DNA of 64,000 bases, taken from contig NZ_JAHSPG010000008.1 of the NCBI RefSeq assembly GCF_019130065.1, positions 186,001-250,000 of the forward strand, read 5' to 3'. The stretch is from Pinibacter aurantiacus (lineage in GTDB: Bacteria > Bacteroidota > Bacteroidia > Chitinophagales > Chitinophagaceae). Of this stretch, positions 9,309-17,380 are shown piece by piece. Each line of letters opens with the position of its first letter. Position 1 is the first letter of the stretch. The translations under genes were made by a program, and so were the position numbers. A model generated the notes under the pieces. The model ran no database searches, was not told the origin of the DNA, and worked only from the letters and a program-made list of their open reading frames with translations.

Positions 9309-10046
9309 ATGGATAACCTAAAACAAATTATTTCAACCTATATTAAAGTTCCTGCTGAGGCTATTGATAGTTCTACCATCATTGATAGATCGTCTGTGGC
9401 GAGCTCCATCACGCTGCATCGCATGTATGCGAAACTTGCAGATGAGGGTTTTGCAGTGGATGATTATTCTTCTATTAAAACTTTCGGAGACTTAACCGGA
9501 AAAAGCAATCACAATGGTGCAGATCTTAGTACTGTTGCTGCAAGGCAGATGACCGAAGGCTTGATTTCTAAGAATTTATCTGTTGGCATAGATATTGAAA
9601 ATGTAGATGCACTGCCTGTTGCAGAGGATTTTAGAGAAGACAGTTTTTACAAACAGAATTTTTCTGAAGAGGAAATATCTTATTGCATTTTGCAGCCTGC
9701 GCCATACGCTTCTTTTGCAGGATTATTTGCGGCGAAGGAGGCACTTGTAAAAGCAAATCCGGCTTACAAAACAAAATTGTTCAATTCATTGGCCATCACA
9801 CATGACCAGGCAGGAAAACCTTGCCACGATGGATTTGAATTGTCGATATCCCATACGGGCAGCAACGCAATAGCAATTGCCGTTAGGCCGCCCGCCCAAA
9901 TCGAAACAATAAATCAGCCACAGGCACCCAAACAGGAAGAAAGAATTGTTGCGGTTAAACCGAATTTGACAATACTTTATTTGTTGTCCCTCGCGGCATT
10001 AGTAACCTCAGCAATTGCATTGATCATATTCTTACAAAGCAGATGA
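9309..10046 (+). CDS. Acyl carrier protein fused to an AcpS-type phosphopantetheinyl transferase and a C-terminal membrane anchor
   Basis: A 245-residue three-part protein. Residues 1-70 look like a carrier protein: helix 2 begins VASSITLHRM, so the phosphopantetheine-bearing Ser is probably Ser33 (Ser32 is the alternative; the usual preceding Asp is Ser), and IKTFGDL matches the end of ACP folds. Residues ~88-195 match holo-ACP synthase: GIDIE (93-97, metal ligands), FSEEEISYC, FAAKEALVKA (Lys143-Glu144) and LSISHTG. After a Pro-rich linker, residues ~217-242 form one membrane helix ending in QSR. The protein can be read as a self-activating, membrane-tethered carrier. It directly follows E1 and E2 and overlaps the GT2 start by ATGA. 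Family assignments rest on motifs only. Confidence 0.78.
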   Translation: MDNLKQIISTYIKVPAEAIDSSTIIDRSSVASSITLHRMYAKLADEGFAVDDYSSIKTFGDLTGKSNHNGADLSTVAARQMTEGLISKNLSVGIDIENVDALPVAEDFREDSFYKQNFSEEEISYCILQPAPYASFAGLFAAKEALVKANPAYKTKLFNSLAITHDQAGKPCHDGFELSISHTGSNAIAIAVRPPAQIETINQPQAPKQEERIVAVKPNLTILYLLSLAALVTSAIALIIFLQSR

Positions 10047-10804
10047 TTTTAAGGGACATGAAGATCTCTATTATTACAGCAACATACAATAGCTCGGCCA
10101 CCGTTGCCGACACATTGAATTGCATCCGCCAGCAGACCTATGACCAGGTTGAGCACATTATCGTTGATGGCTTGTCGAAAGACAATACGCTTGAAATTGT
10201 AAAAGGCTACCCGCACGTAACCACCGTTGTTTCAGAAAAAGACAAAGGTCTCTATGATGCAATGAATAAGGGCCTGACACTTGCAAACGGCGAGGTGATC
10301 GGCATTCTCAATTCAGATGATATTTACGTTGATAAAGACGTACTGATGAAAGTTGCAAACGTTTTTGCCAATGAGAATGTGGATGTGTGCTATGCCGACC
10401 TGCAATATGTACATCAGCACGATTTAAATAAAGTTATTCGCACATGGAAGTCGGGAAAGTTGAAAACCCGCTCCTTTTACCGCGGTTGGATGCCCCCGCA
10501 TCCCACTGTTTTTGTGAGAAGAAAAGTGTACGACAAAGTGGGCAACTTTAATCTTGCTTTAAAGAGCGCCGCAGACTACGAATTGATGCTGCGCATTTTC
10601 GTAAAGAACCATTTTCAGGTGCACTATCTTCCGGAGATTATTGTAAAAATGAGAGCAGGAGGAATGAGTAATGCATCATTTTTGCACAGAATAAGAGCAA
10701 ATAAGGAAGACAGGGAAGCATGGAGAATAAATGGTCTTGAGCCCAGATTTTATACTTTATACCTGAAACCGATCAGGAAAATTACCCAGTTTTTTAAACG
10801 GTAA
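10043..10804 (+). CDS. Glycosyltransferase family 2
   Basis: A 253-residue GT-A enzyme. It has the nucleotide-binding start IITATYNSSATVADTL, the HIIVDGLSKDNT segment, the DxD-like metal site NSDDIYV near residue 95, and an acceptor-site region SAADYELMLR. GT2 enzymes are inverting and add a sugar to a lipid-linked acceptor. The first ATG (10043) overlaps the previous stop codon as ATGA, which favours translational coupling; an internal ATG at 10058 (giving the typical MKISIITATYN start) is an equally plausible start. The MPPHPTVFVRR segment is common in enzymes of the WcaE/colanic type. Donor unknown. Confidence 0.88.
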   Translation: MILRDMKISIITATYNSSATVADTLNCIRQQTYDQVEHIIVDGLSKDNTLEIVKGYPHVTTVVSEKDKGLYDAMNKGLTLANGEVIGILNSDDIYVDKDVLMKVANVFANENVDVCYADLQYVHQHDLNKVIRTWKSGKLKTRSFYRGWMPPHPTVFVRRKVYDKVGNFNLALKSAADYELMLRIFVKNHFQVHYLPEIIVKMRAGGMSNASFLHRIRANKEDREAWRINGLEPRFYTLYLKPIRKITQFFKR

Positions 10805-10888
10805 TTTATAGGCATCTTTGCGAAATCAAAAAAAGGGAACCGTATCTTAAAAATAAAAAAGCAATTAGTAATAAGTTAATTAAAAAGT

Positions 10889-12007
10889 ATGTCAAAGAAA
10901 GTTGCATTGATTACAGGTGTTACCGGTCAGGACGGTGCATATCTTACAGAGTTGTTATTAAACAAAGGGTACGAAGTGCATGGCGTTAAACGCAGATCGT
11001 CACTGTTTAATACAGACCGTATTGACCATCTATACCAGGACCCTCATGAAAAAGGGGTAACATTAAAATTACACTACGGTGATCTCACTGATAGCACCAA
11101 CCTTATTCGCATTATCCAGGAAGTGCAACCGGATGAAATATATAACCTGGCAGCAATGAGTCACGTACATGTGAGCTTTGAAACGCCTGAGTATACAGCC
11201 AATGCAGATGGTATTGGAACACTTCGCATATTGGAAGCAGTAAGGCTTTTGGGACTAACCAAAAAGACAAAAATTTACCAGGCATCTACCTCAGAATTAT
11301 ACGGTTTGGTACAGGAAGTTCCTCAAAGCGAAAGAACTCCTTTCTATCCACGTTCTCCATACGCGGTTGCAAAACTTTACGGATACTGGATCACAGTTAA
11401 CTACCGTGAAGCATATGGTATGTATGCAGTAAACGGAATATTGTTCAACCACGAATCTCCTTTGCGTGGCGAAACTTTCGTAACAAGAAAGATTACACGT
11501 GCCACAGCTAAGATCGCATTGGGTCTGCAGGATAAAGTATACCTCGGTAACCTTGACGCACAACGCGACTGGGGACATGCAAAAGACTATGTGGAAGCAA
11601 TGTGGTTGATTCTGCAACAGGAAAGTCCGGAAGACTATGTAATCGCTACAGGCGTTACCACTCCGGTTCGTGATTTCGTTCGCATGTCATTTGGTGAAGT
11701 AGGTATCGAACTGGAATTTAAAGGTGAAGGAGCAAAAGAAATTGGGGTTGTAAAATCCTGCTCAAATCCTGACTTCCAGATTGAAATAGGAAAAGAAGTA
11801 GTAGCAGTTGATCCTCGCTATTACCGTCCAACGGAAGTTGATCTATTGATTGGTGATCCAACAAAATCTCAAACACAGTTGGGCTGGAAACCGAAATATG
11901 ATCTTGCTGCGCTGGTAAAAGAAATGATGGAAAGCGATGTGAATCTTTTCCGCAAAGAAAAATTGCTGCAAGAATCAGGCTTTGCAATAAAAAATCAGTA
12001 CGAATAA
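10889..12007 (+). CDS. gmd: GDP-mannose 4,6-dehydratase
   Basis: A 372-residue short-chain dehydrogenase/reductase that turns GDP-D-mannose into GDP-4-keto-6-deoxy-D-mannose. Visible: the N-terminal NADP motif [10 protein letters not shown], the family-specific [16 protein letters not shown], the catalytic Thr/Ser-Glu (STSELYG) and YxxxK in YAVAKLYG, and NHESPLRG, which is diagnostic for GMD. It has the usual length of the family. The next gene, fcl, completes GDP-L-fucose synthesis, so both supply a nucleotide sugar to the glycosyltransferases upstream. Codon use is smoother and AT-content lower than in the modifying genes before it, which suits a conserved core gene. 84 bp separate it from the GT2 gene. 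Confidence 0.97.
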   Translation: MSKKVALITGVTGQDGAYLTELLLNKGYEVHGVKRRSSLFNTDRIDHLYQDPHEKGVTLKLHYGDLTDSTNLIRIIQEVQPDEIYNLAAMSHVHVSFETPEYTANADGIGTLRILEAVRLLGLTKKTKIYQASTSELYGLVQEVPQSERTPFYPRSPYAVAKLYGYWITVNYREAYGMYAVNGILFNHESPLRGETFVTRKITRATAKIALGLQDKVYLGNLDAQRDWGHAKDYVEAMWLILQQESPEDYVIATGVTTPVRDFVRMSFGEVGIELEFKGEGAKEIGVVKSCSNPDFQIEIGKEVVAVDPRYYRPTEVDLLIGDPTKSQTQLGWKPKYDLAALVKEMMESDVNLFRKEKLLQESGFAIKNQYE

Positions 12008-12046
12008 TAAATAGAAACGCATTCGGTTCTTCAAAAATGTATTTGT

Positions 12047-12089
12047 AAAGTGAAATGGCACGCAAACAATTTGCTGCCATTTTTACTTT
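12047..12089. repeat. Imperfect hairpin between gmd and fcl
   Basis: The arm AAAGTGAAATGGCA (12047-12060) pairs with TGCCATTTTTACTTT (12075-12089), followed by a T/A-rich run in which a TTTTTACTTTTGA-like unit recurs. It belongs to the general class of intergenic hairpins found all over this window. It argues against the long start for fcl at 12055, because that extension would be encoded by the hairpin. Confidence 0.5.
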
Positions 12090-12114
12090 TGATTTTTTAC
12101 TTTTAGTTTTTTAC

Positions 12115-13044
12115 ATGGACAAATCATCGAAAATATATATAGCCGGTCACAGGGGAATGGTTGGCTCAGCAATCAAGAGAAGACTGGAAAAAGAAGGATT
12201 TACAAATATTATTGGTAAAACTTCAGCCGAGCTGGACCTTACAAACCAGCAGGCAGTTAGTGATTTTTTTGCAGCTGAAAAACCGGATTATGTGTTTTTA
12301 GCTGCAGCAAAAGTGGGAGGTGTTGTTGCGAACAATACTTATCGCGCAGAATTTCTGTACGATAACCTTATGATCCAAAGCAACGTTATCCACTCGTCTT
12401 ACGTGAATGGCGTAAAGAAATTAATGTTCCTGGGATCATCTTGTATTTATCCTAAACTGGCTCCACAACCACTAAAGGAAGAATATTTGCTAACTGGTTT
12501 GCTTGAGCAAACAAACGAACCATACGCAATAGCAAAAATTGCAGGAATTAAAATGTGCGATGCTTACCGCTCACAATATGGCTGCAACTTTGTTTCTGTA
12601 ATGCCTACGAACCTTTATGGTCCAAATGACAACTACGATCTCAACAATTCTCACGTTTTACCGGCGTTGATCAGAAAGTTCCATGAAGCAAAAAAGAATA
12701 GTCAGCCTACAGTAACAGTTTGGGGAACAGGTTCTCCGCTTCGCGAATTTTTACATGCAGACGATCTTGCTGATGCATGCTATTTTCTGATGCAGAATTA
12801 TGATGAAGCTGGACTTATAAACATTGGCGTGGGACACGACATCACAATAAAGAACCTTGCTATTTTGGTAAAAGATATCGTAGGTTATGAAGGTGAAATA
12901 GTTCACGATCTTTCAAAACCTGACGGCACTCCGCGAAAACTGATGGATGTGAGCAAATTGCATGCATTTGGTTGGAAAGAAAAAATCGGGTTTAGAGAAG
13001 GAATAGAAAAAGTATACGAAGAGTTTAAAGCAAAACACGCATAA
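12115..13044 (+). CDS. fcl: GDP-L-fucose synthase (GDP-4-keto-6-deoxymannose 3,5-epimerase/4-reductase)
   Basis: The enzyme epimerises and reduces the GMD product to GDP-L-fucose using NADPH. The ATG at 12115 (309 residues) places the [10 protein letters not shown] dinucleotide motif at the correct distance from the N-terminus; a further 20 codons upstream are open but come from a hairpin and do not resemble the family. Other marks: [26 protein letters not shown], the catalytic YAIAKIAG and [13 protein letters not shown], all family-typical. It forms a pathway pair with gmd, 107 bp apart. L-fucose is therefore expected in the polymer made by this locus. Confidence 0.96.
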   Translation: MDKSSKIYIAGHRGMVGSAIKRRLEKEGFTNIIGKTSAELDLTNQQAVSDFFAAEKPDYVFLAAAKVGGVVANNTYRAEFLYDNLMIQSNVIHSSYVNGVKKLMFLGSSCIYPKLAPQPLKEEYLLTGLLEQTNEPYAIAKIAGIKMCDAYRSQYGCNFVSVMPTNLYGPNDNYDLNNSHVLPALIRKFHEAKKNSQPTVTVWGTGSPLREFLHADDLADACYFLMQNYDEAGLINIGVGHDITIKNLAILVKDIVGYEGEIVHDLSKPDGTPRKLMDVSKLHAFGWKEKIGFREGIEKVYEEFKAKHA

Positions 13045-13093
13045 GGTTCTGAGTAGGGATTTTTGAGTTACAAGCAGAAAGGCGTAAATGACT

Positions 13094-13128
13094 ACTCAAA
13101 ACTCATAACTCAAAACTCATAACTCACC
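13094..13128. repeat. Five tandem 7-nt units after fcl
   Basis: Five consecutive heptamers of the form ACTCAAA, ACTCATA or ACTCACC run from 13094 to 13128. A weak partner arm (gagta...gagtt, 13051-13069) lies just after the fcl stop, so an imperfect hairpin is possible. The period of 7 links it to the larger hairpins elsewhere in the window. Confidence 0.7.
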
Positions 13129-13143
13129 ACCCATAACTAACCC

Positions 13144-13893
13144 ATGTTTTCATTCTTTAAAAAGAAAATAAAAGAAGAAACAAACCTTAGTGGTTTGCAA
13201 TGTGACATGCACTCTCATTTACTTCCGGGTATTGACGATGGTGCAGCCACGTTAGATAATTCCATGGGCCTTATCAAAGGGTTAAGTGAATTGGGTTATA
13301 GTAAACTAATTACAACACCACACGTATACTGGGATATTTATAAAAATACGCCCGATACAGTGAAGGCTCCATTCACCCTGGTTGAGGAAGCAATAAAACA
13401 GGAGAAAATTCCTGTAACCATTCACGTTGGCGCAGAATACTATCTGGATGATCATGTAGATGATTTGTTGCAGAATAAAGAACCGCTGCTCACACTGCAT
13501 AAAAACTACATGCTGTTTGAGTTTTCGTTCGTAAATAAACCAATGAGTTGGCAAGACAAAATATTCAACCTGCAAATGAGTGATTACCAACCCGTCCTTG
13601 CCCATCCTGAACGCTATTCATACTTCAGAAGCAACATGAAAATTTTTGAGGAGATCAGGAGCACCGGGTGTTTGCTACAGGTGAACCTTTTGTCGTTGAC
13701 CGGCTATTACGGAAAAACGGCACAGGAAATAGCCACCTACCTTGTCGACCACAACATGGTAAGTTTTTTGGGCACGGATATGCATCACGACAGGCATTTG
13801 GAAACACTTCGTGGGGGCGGCCCTGTTATAATGCCCGTTGTTAAGAAATTACTTGATGCAGGAGCCCTGTTGAATCCCGAATTTACTGGCTAG
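13144..13893 (+). CDS. PHP-type protein-tyrosine phosphatase (CpsB/YwqE-like)
   Basis: A 249-residue PHP-domain protein. It has the first metal motif DMHSHLLPGIDDGA (residues ~21-34), a second His site (TTPHVYW), an Arg/His motif at HPERYSYF and the last metal site GTDMHHDR. CpsB/YwqE enzymes remove phosphate from bacterial tyrosine autokinases (Wzc/CapB type) that control capsule chain export, so it is probably the regulatory phosphatase of this polysaccharide locus; the kinase must lie upstream of the window. It is the last gene of the cluster: a strong terminator follows 26 bp after the stop. Confidence 0.88.
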   Translation: MFSFFKKKIKEETNLSGLQCDMHSHLLPGIDDGAATLDNSMGLIKGLSELGYSKLITTPHVYWDIYKNTPDTVKAPFTLVEEAIKQEKIPVTIHVGAEYYLDDHVDDLLQNKEPLLTLHKNYMLFEFSFVNKPMSWQDKIFNLQMSDYQPVLAHPERYSYFRSNMKIFEEIRSTGCLLQVNLLSLTGYYGKTAQEIATYLVDHNMVSFLGTDMHHDRHLETLRGGGPVIMPVVKKLLDAGALLNPEFTG

Positions 13894-13918
13894 TAATTCT
13901 ACTATCTCAAATAAAACG

Positions 13919-13968
13919 AATCCCGATAATCAAAAAAAGTTTTTTGATTATCGGGATTTGTTTTTTTT
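13919..13968 (+). terminator. Rho-independent terminator closing the polysaccharide locus
   Basis: A near-perfect inverted repeat (AATCCCGATAATC with its complement GATTATCGGGATT, arms 13919-13937 and 13940-13958) with an A/T-rich apex is followed by eight T residues at 13961-13968. It lies 26 bp after the phosphatase gene. Confidence 0.9.
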
Positions 13969-14470
13969 ACCCATCCATATCTCTACAATTCTAATCGATT
14001 TAATTACAATGTAATTGACAAAATAAATCCTCTCTCCGCTGGGGATATTGGGTATTATTTAACGGTAAAACTCAAGCCCTGTTTATTAATTTTTTGTATA
14101 ACGTAAAATAGTACTTGCATATCATTTTTTTTTTTCGCATATTCATATACGAAATGCATTTCTACCCGCACCAGGAAACTAAACATTAATTCTTATATCT
14201 TATCATTATCTAATATCTCAGTTTAGTTAGCAAAAGAAGAAAGTGGTTAAGCTTTCTTGTCCATCCGATTTAATCAGGCTTTTTTTTAGTAGTACAATTA
14301 AACCCCTTTTTAGTGTTCAGGCGTTTGATCCCCGAGGCTATTAGCTTTATGGGAAAAGATACCTCCACCTCCCTACCTTGGAAAATAGTACCGACTATGC
14401 CACCGACACCTAGTGCATACCCGTGAAAAATGATTGTTTTTCTTCTTAAAACACATTAAATCATTTCACT
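13969..14470. other. 502-bp intergenic region upstream of the ECF sigma gene
   Basis: No convincing protein gene. The 5' part is AT-rich with poly-T runs; from about 14320 the base composition changes to C-rich. A 25-codon reading frame (14349-14426, ending 44 bp before the sigma factor ATG) lies there; it has no recognisable product. No tRNA cloverleaf could be drawn. The region probably carries the sigma gene's promoter and a long leader. Confidence 0.5.
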
Positions 14471-14971
14471 ATGTCAACAATTGAATTTGATGAAATGCTT
14501 GTCAGCAACGCCGATTTTTTAAAGCCTTTTGCAATTACTTTAACCAGAGACAACGAAACAGCGCAAGATCTTTTCCAGGAAACAATGTTTAGAGCCTTAG
14601 CCAACAAGGACAAGTACAATGTTGGAACCAACATCAAGGCCTGGCTTTACACGATCATGCGAAACATTTTTATTAACAACTATCGCAGACGAACTAAACA
14701 AAACACGATTTTTGATAGCACGCCAAATGACTTTTTATTGAATTACAATCAGGTAGTAGCGGCCAACGCTGCAGAAAGTCATTTAAAGATTAAAGACATA
14801 CAGGCGGCTATTCACCAATTGCCGGAAATTTTCCGCAACCCTTTCCTGTTATATTTTGACGGTTATAAATATGCAGAAATTGCGGAAATGTTGAGTGAAC
14901 CATTGGGAACCATTAAAAGCAGGATTCACTTCGCCCGGAAATTACTGAAAGAGCAAATTCAGCGATTCTAG
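14471..14971 (+). CDS. ECF-type RNA polymerase sigma factor
   Basis: A 166-residue sigma-70 family protein with only regions 2 and 4. Region 2: TAQDLFQETMFRAL followed by WLYTIMRNIFINNYRR (DNA melting and -10 contacts). Region 4: an HTH ending GTIKSRIHFARKLLKEQI. No anti-sigma gene lies beside it, unlike the TonB-linked FecI type, so it is probably controlled at transcription or by a distant partner. Stand-alone ECF factors of this size are common in Bacteroidota. Monocistronic: terminator-like hairpin after it, long leader before it. Confidence 0.92.
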   Translation: MSTIEFDEMLVSNADFLKPFAITLTRDNETAQDLFQETMFRALANKDKYNVGTNIKAWLYTIMRNIFINNYRRRTKQNTIFDSTPNDFLLNYNQVVAANAAESHLKIKDIQAAIHQLPEIFRNPFLLYFDGYKYAEIAEMLSEPLGTIKSRIHFARKLLKEQIQRF

Positions 14972-14984
14972 AAATCAAACGCAG

Positions 14985-15135
14985 TTAATAATTAGTAATT
15001 AATATTTTCCTCGCTGCAAAACGGGTCCTTCATCCATTTTGTAGCGAGGAAATGATTAATTGTGAACCAAATAACGGAAAGCTGCATCTGCCAAGCCTGC
15101 ATCCCTGTTAATTATTCATTATTAATTATTAATTG
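14985..15135. repeat. Heptad-arm repeat enclosing a stable hairpin after the sigma gene
   Basis: Three heptamers of TTAATAA type (14985-15005) face four of TTAATTA type (15108-15135: TTAATTA, TTCATTA, TTAATTA, TTAATTG) and can pair. Inside lies a separate 16-bp stem (TTTCCTCGCTGCAAAA, 15006-15021, with 15037-15052) that may end sigma-factor transcription, although no T-run follows. The outer right array reaches to 3 bp before an in-frame ATG of idi (15138), which weakens that ATG as a start. Confidence 0.65.
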
Positions 15136-15161
15136 CAATGGCTATTTTTGCAATAAGCGAA

Positions 15162-15686
15162 ATGTCACAACAAGTAATTCTGGTAAACGAAAAAGATGAA
15201 ATGCTGGGCACCATGGAAAAAATGGAGGCCCATCAGAAAGCATTTTTACATCGCGCATTCAGCGTATTCATTTTCAATAAGAAAGGAGAAATGCTATTGC
15301 AGCAACGTGCACTGAACAAATACCACAGTGCCGGCTTGTGGACCAATGCCTGCTGTAGTCATCCCTTTCCTGATGAAGACGTGGAAATTGCCGCGCAAAG
15401 GCGCCTGTACGAAGAAATGGGCTTCACTACGCCATTAAAAAAAGCTTTCGATTTCGTTTACAAAGCGCCATTTGATAATGGGCTCACAGAGTATGAGTTT
15501 GACCACGTATTTGTAGGTATTCATGACAACGGCATTCATGTAAATGAAAGCGAAGTCAAAGAGTATTGCTATAAAAGCGTTGAAGAAATTGCCGATTCAC
15601 TAACTACACATCCCGCAAAATATACCGCGTGGTTCCACATTGCCTTCCCAATGGTCATGAATTGGTCAGAGACCAATTCAATTTGA
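15162..15686 (+). CDS. idi: Isopentenyl-diphosphate delta-isomerase, type 1
   Basis: Interconverts isopentenyl and dimethylallyl diphosphate in the cytoplasm for quinone, carotenoid and undecaprenyl synthesis. The ATG at 15162 gives 174 residues and the normal start (QQVILVNEKDEMLGTMEK); an ATG at 15138 adds eight unrelated residues. Visible: LWTNACCSHPFPDED with the catalytic Cys, the Nudix-type RRLYEEMGF segment, and the catalytic Glu in TEYEFDHVF. The stop codon and the last codons (Ser-Ile-stop) lie inside the arm of a long hairpin shared with convergent dgt. Confidence 0.95.
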   Translation: MSQQVILVNEKDEMLGTMEKMEAHQKAFLHRAFSVFIFNKKGEMLLQQRALNKYHSAGLWTNACCSHPFPDEDVEIAAQRRLYEEMGFTTPLKKAFDFVYKAPFDNGLTEYEFDHVFVGIHDNGIHVNESEVKEYCYKSVEEIADSLTTHPAKYTAWFHIAFPMVMNWSETNSI

Positions 15687-15840
15687 AAATTTGAAAATGT
15701 GGTGATTTGAAAATGTGTCCTCAGGCCAATTTTCCCGTCTTTAAAGCACAAAGCATTATTGCAGAGAGATTTGAAATTGAAGAATTTTCAAATCAGCACA
15801 TTTTCAAATTTTCAAATTCCTCAAATCATTTGATTTGAGG
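15679..15840. repeat. Long hairpin between convergent idi and dgt
   Basis: The left arm (15679-15714, built of TTTGAAAA octamers) pairs with 15786-15821 with about two mismatches in 36 positions. Beside the right arm is a perfect 10-bp palindrome, CCTCAAATCA with TGATTTGAGG (15819-15840). The idi stop codon lies in the left arm and the dgt stop codon in the palindrome, so the element reaches into both genes. Confidence 0.85.
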
Positions 15841-17211
15841 AAAGCTCATCCCAGTAATTTTCCTGTACATATCCACCGCAAACAAGTCGGTCATGCCGGC
15901 CACGAAATCTACTATCGATTGAATGTCATTGTACAACTTGGTTTCATCGCCGGTTATTACAAATTGTTTGGAGATCAATTGCAATAACTTTTGCGACTTC
16001 GAAGATTTTGGAGAAAGCACTGCATTGAAAAATTCTTTCAGCAGCGCCCCGATCACGTTATAGCCCGCAATCTCAATTTCCACGACCGAACGGTGATTGT
16101 AAATGTGTGCGTAAGAATATTCATCGATGGATTTAACCAGCGTCAATTCATTTTCAGGAAGATAGTCGATCAGCGGCTTTAAAACTTTTCCCTCAAGGAG
16201 CTCGCTTTCCCTTTCAAAGAAAATATTCGTCACACGACCGATCAGCAGGTTGATCAGTTTGGCGCGCAGAAATTGGATCTTTTGATTGTCATCATTGATC
16301 TTATTAAAAGTTTCCTCCACTTTTTCCCTGGCATCGTAGCCTGTTTCGTTATCAAAAAATGAAAGGAAAAGCTCTTTTATGGTGTCGATGGAAATAATGT
16401 GCAGACGATGCGCATCTTCAAAATCAATAATACGGTAGCAAATGTCATCCGCCGCTTCCACGAGGTAAACAAACGGGTGACGGGCAAACACACTTCCTGT
16501 GTCAGACAGCTTGGGAATGCCCAGGCTTTCCGCAATGTTTTTATACACCTCAACTTCCGAATCAAAAAAACCGGATTTTTTGGTAAATAGGTTTTGCTTG
16601 TTGAAACCGTTCAAAGAATCAGTTGGGTATTTGACGATCGACGCTAATGTGGAGTAGGTTAAACGGAAACCGCCCTCACTATTTTCGTTGAAGTTGTGCG
16701 TCAGTGTGCGCAAAGCATTCGCATTTCCTTCGAAGAACATAAAATCCCTCTTTTGATTTTCTGAGAGCCTTTCATCAAATCTTTTCTTGGCATCACCTTC
16801 CAGCTCACGAAAAAATATCCTGATCCCATCCTCACCGGAGTGCCCAAACGGAGGGTTGCCAATATCATGTGCAAGACAGCCTGCTGCTATTACCGAGGGT
16901 AACTCATATTTGTAAAACTCCTGGAAGTCTTCATTGTCCTTATGATATTTTGAAGCCAAAATATCGCCCACCGCTTTTCCTAAAGAGCGGCCAACAGAAG
17001 CGACCTCCAGGCTGTGCGTAAGGCGGTTGTGCACAAACACAGGCCCCGGCAAAGGGAAAACCTGGGTTTTGTTTTGCAAGCGACGGAAAGCAGAAGAAAA
17101 AATGATCCTGTCATAATCCCTTACAAATGAATTCCTGATCGTTTCCGGAGAAGAGCTGATCTTGTGTTCAGAGCCTGTTCTTCTGGCGCTGTACAGTTTA
17201 TCCCACTGCAT
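15826..17211 (-). CDS. dgt: Deoxyguanosinetriphosphate triphosphohydrolase (dGTPase)
   Basis: A 461-residue HD-domain enzyme that splits dGTP (and related dNTPs) into deoxynucleoside and triphosphate, tuning nucleotide pools. Visible: FSSAFRRLQNKTQVFPL, the first His of the metal site in VHNRLTHSLEVASVGRSLG, the HD pair in CLAHDIGNPPFGHSGE, and the later Asp in EAADDICYRIIDFEDAH. It has full length for the family. A TATATTTG -7 box sits 24 bp upstream of the start. The last codons (Pro-Gln-Ile-Lys-stop) are encoded by the palindrome at 15819-15840. Confidence 0.95.
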   Translation of the reverse strand: MQWDKLYSARRTGSEHKISSSPETIRNSFVRDYDRIIFSSAFRRLQNKTQVFPLPGPVFVHNRLTHSLEVASVGRSLGKAVGDILASKYHKDNEDFQEFYKYELPSVIAAGCLAHDIGNPPFGHSGEDGIRIFFRELEGDAKKRFDERLSENQKRDFMFFEGNANALRTLTHNFNENSEGGFRLTYSTLASIVKYPTDSLNGFNKQNLFTKKSGFFDSEVEVYKNIAESLGIPKLSDTGSVFARHPFVYLVEAADDICYRIIDFEDAHRLHIISIDTIKELFLSFFDNETGYDAREKVEETFNKINDDNQKIQFLRAKLINLLIGRVTNIFFERESELLEGKVLKPLIDYLPENELTLVKSIDEYSYAHIYNHRSVVEIEIAGYNVIGALLKEFFNAVLSPKSSKSQKLLQLISKQFVITGDETKLYNDIQSIVDFVAGMTDLFAVDMYRKITGMSFPQIK

Positions 17212-17234
17212 TCGAATGAGTTTAGTTAGTGGGG

Positions 17235-17242
17235 CAAATATA
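17235..17242 (-). promoter_or_regulatory. -7 promoter box of dgt (TATATTTG)
   Basis: The minus-strand TATATTTG matches the Bacteroidota sigma-A -7 consensus TAnnTTTG and ends 24 bp before the dgt ATG. The -33 region falls in the adjoining heptad repeat. Confidence 0.55.
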
Positions 17243-17258
17243 GGGGTTGTTAGTTGAG

Positions 17259-17380
17259 AGTGGAGAATTGAGAGTTGAGAGTGGAGAGTTAAAATATTAG
17301 CCGATAATCAGATTCTTAAAGTTGACAATCGAGTCTTAGACGTTAAAGAACTCTCAACTCTCCATTCTCAACTCTCCACT
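17259..17380. repeat. Heptad hairpin of the TTGAGAG family (dgt-amidase gap)
   Basis: The left arm (17259-17290) is built of TTGAGAG/TGGAGAG heptamers and pairs with 17349-17380 with about five mismatches over 32 positions. The amidase stop codon (TAG, minus strand 17379-17381) overlaps the right arm. A related hairpin lies at 35294-35376. Confidence 0.85.

Noticed and set aside
12055-12114. Longer fcl start at 12055
   Set aside because: The extra 20 codons lie in an intergenic hairpin; the dinucleotide motif then sits too far from the N-terminus.
14320-14365. GTTTGATCCCC resembles a tRNA T-arm
   Set aside because: No acceptor stem, D-arm or anticodon arm can be drawn around it.
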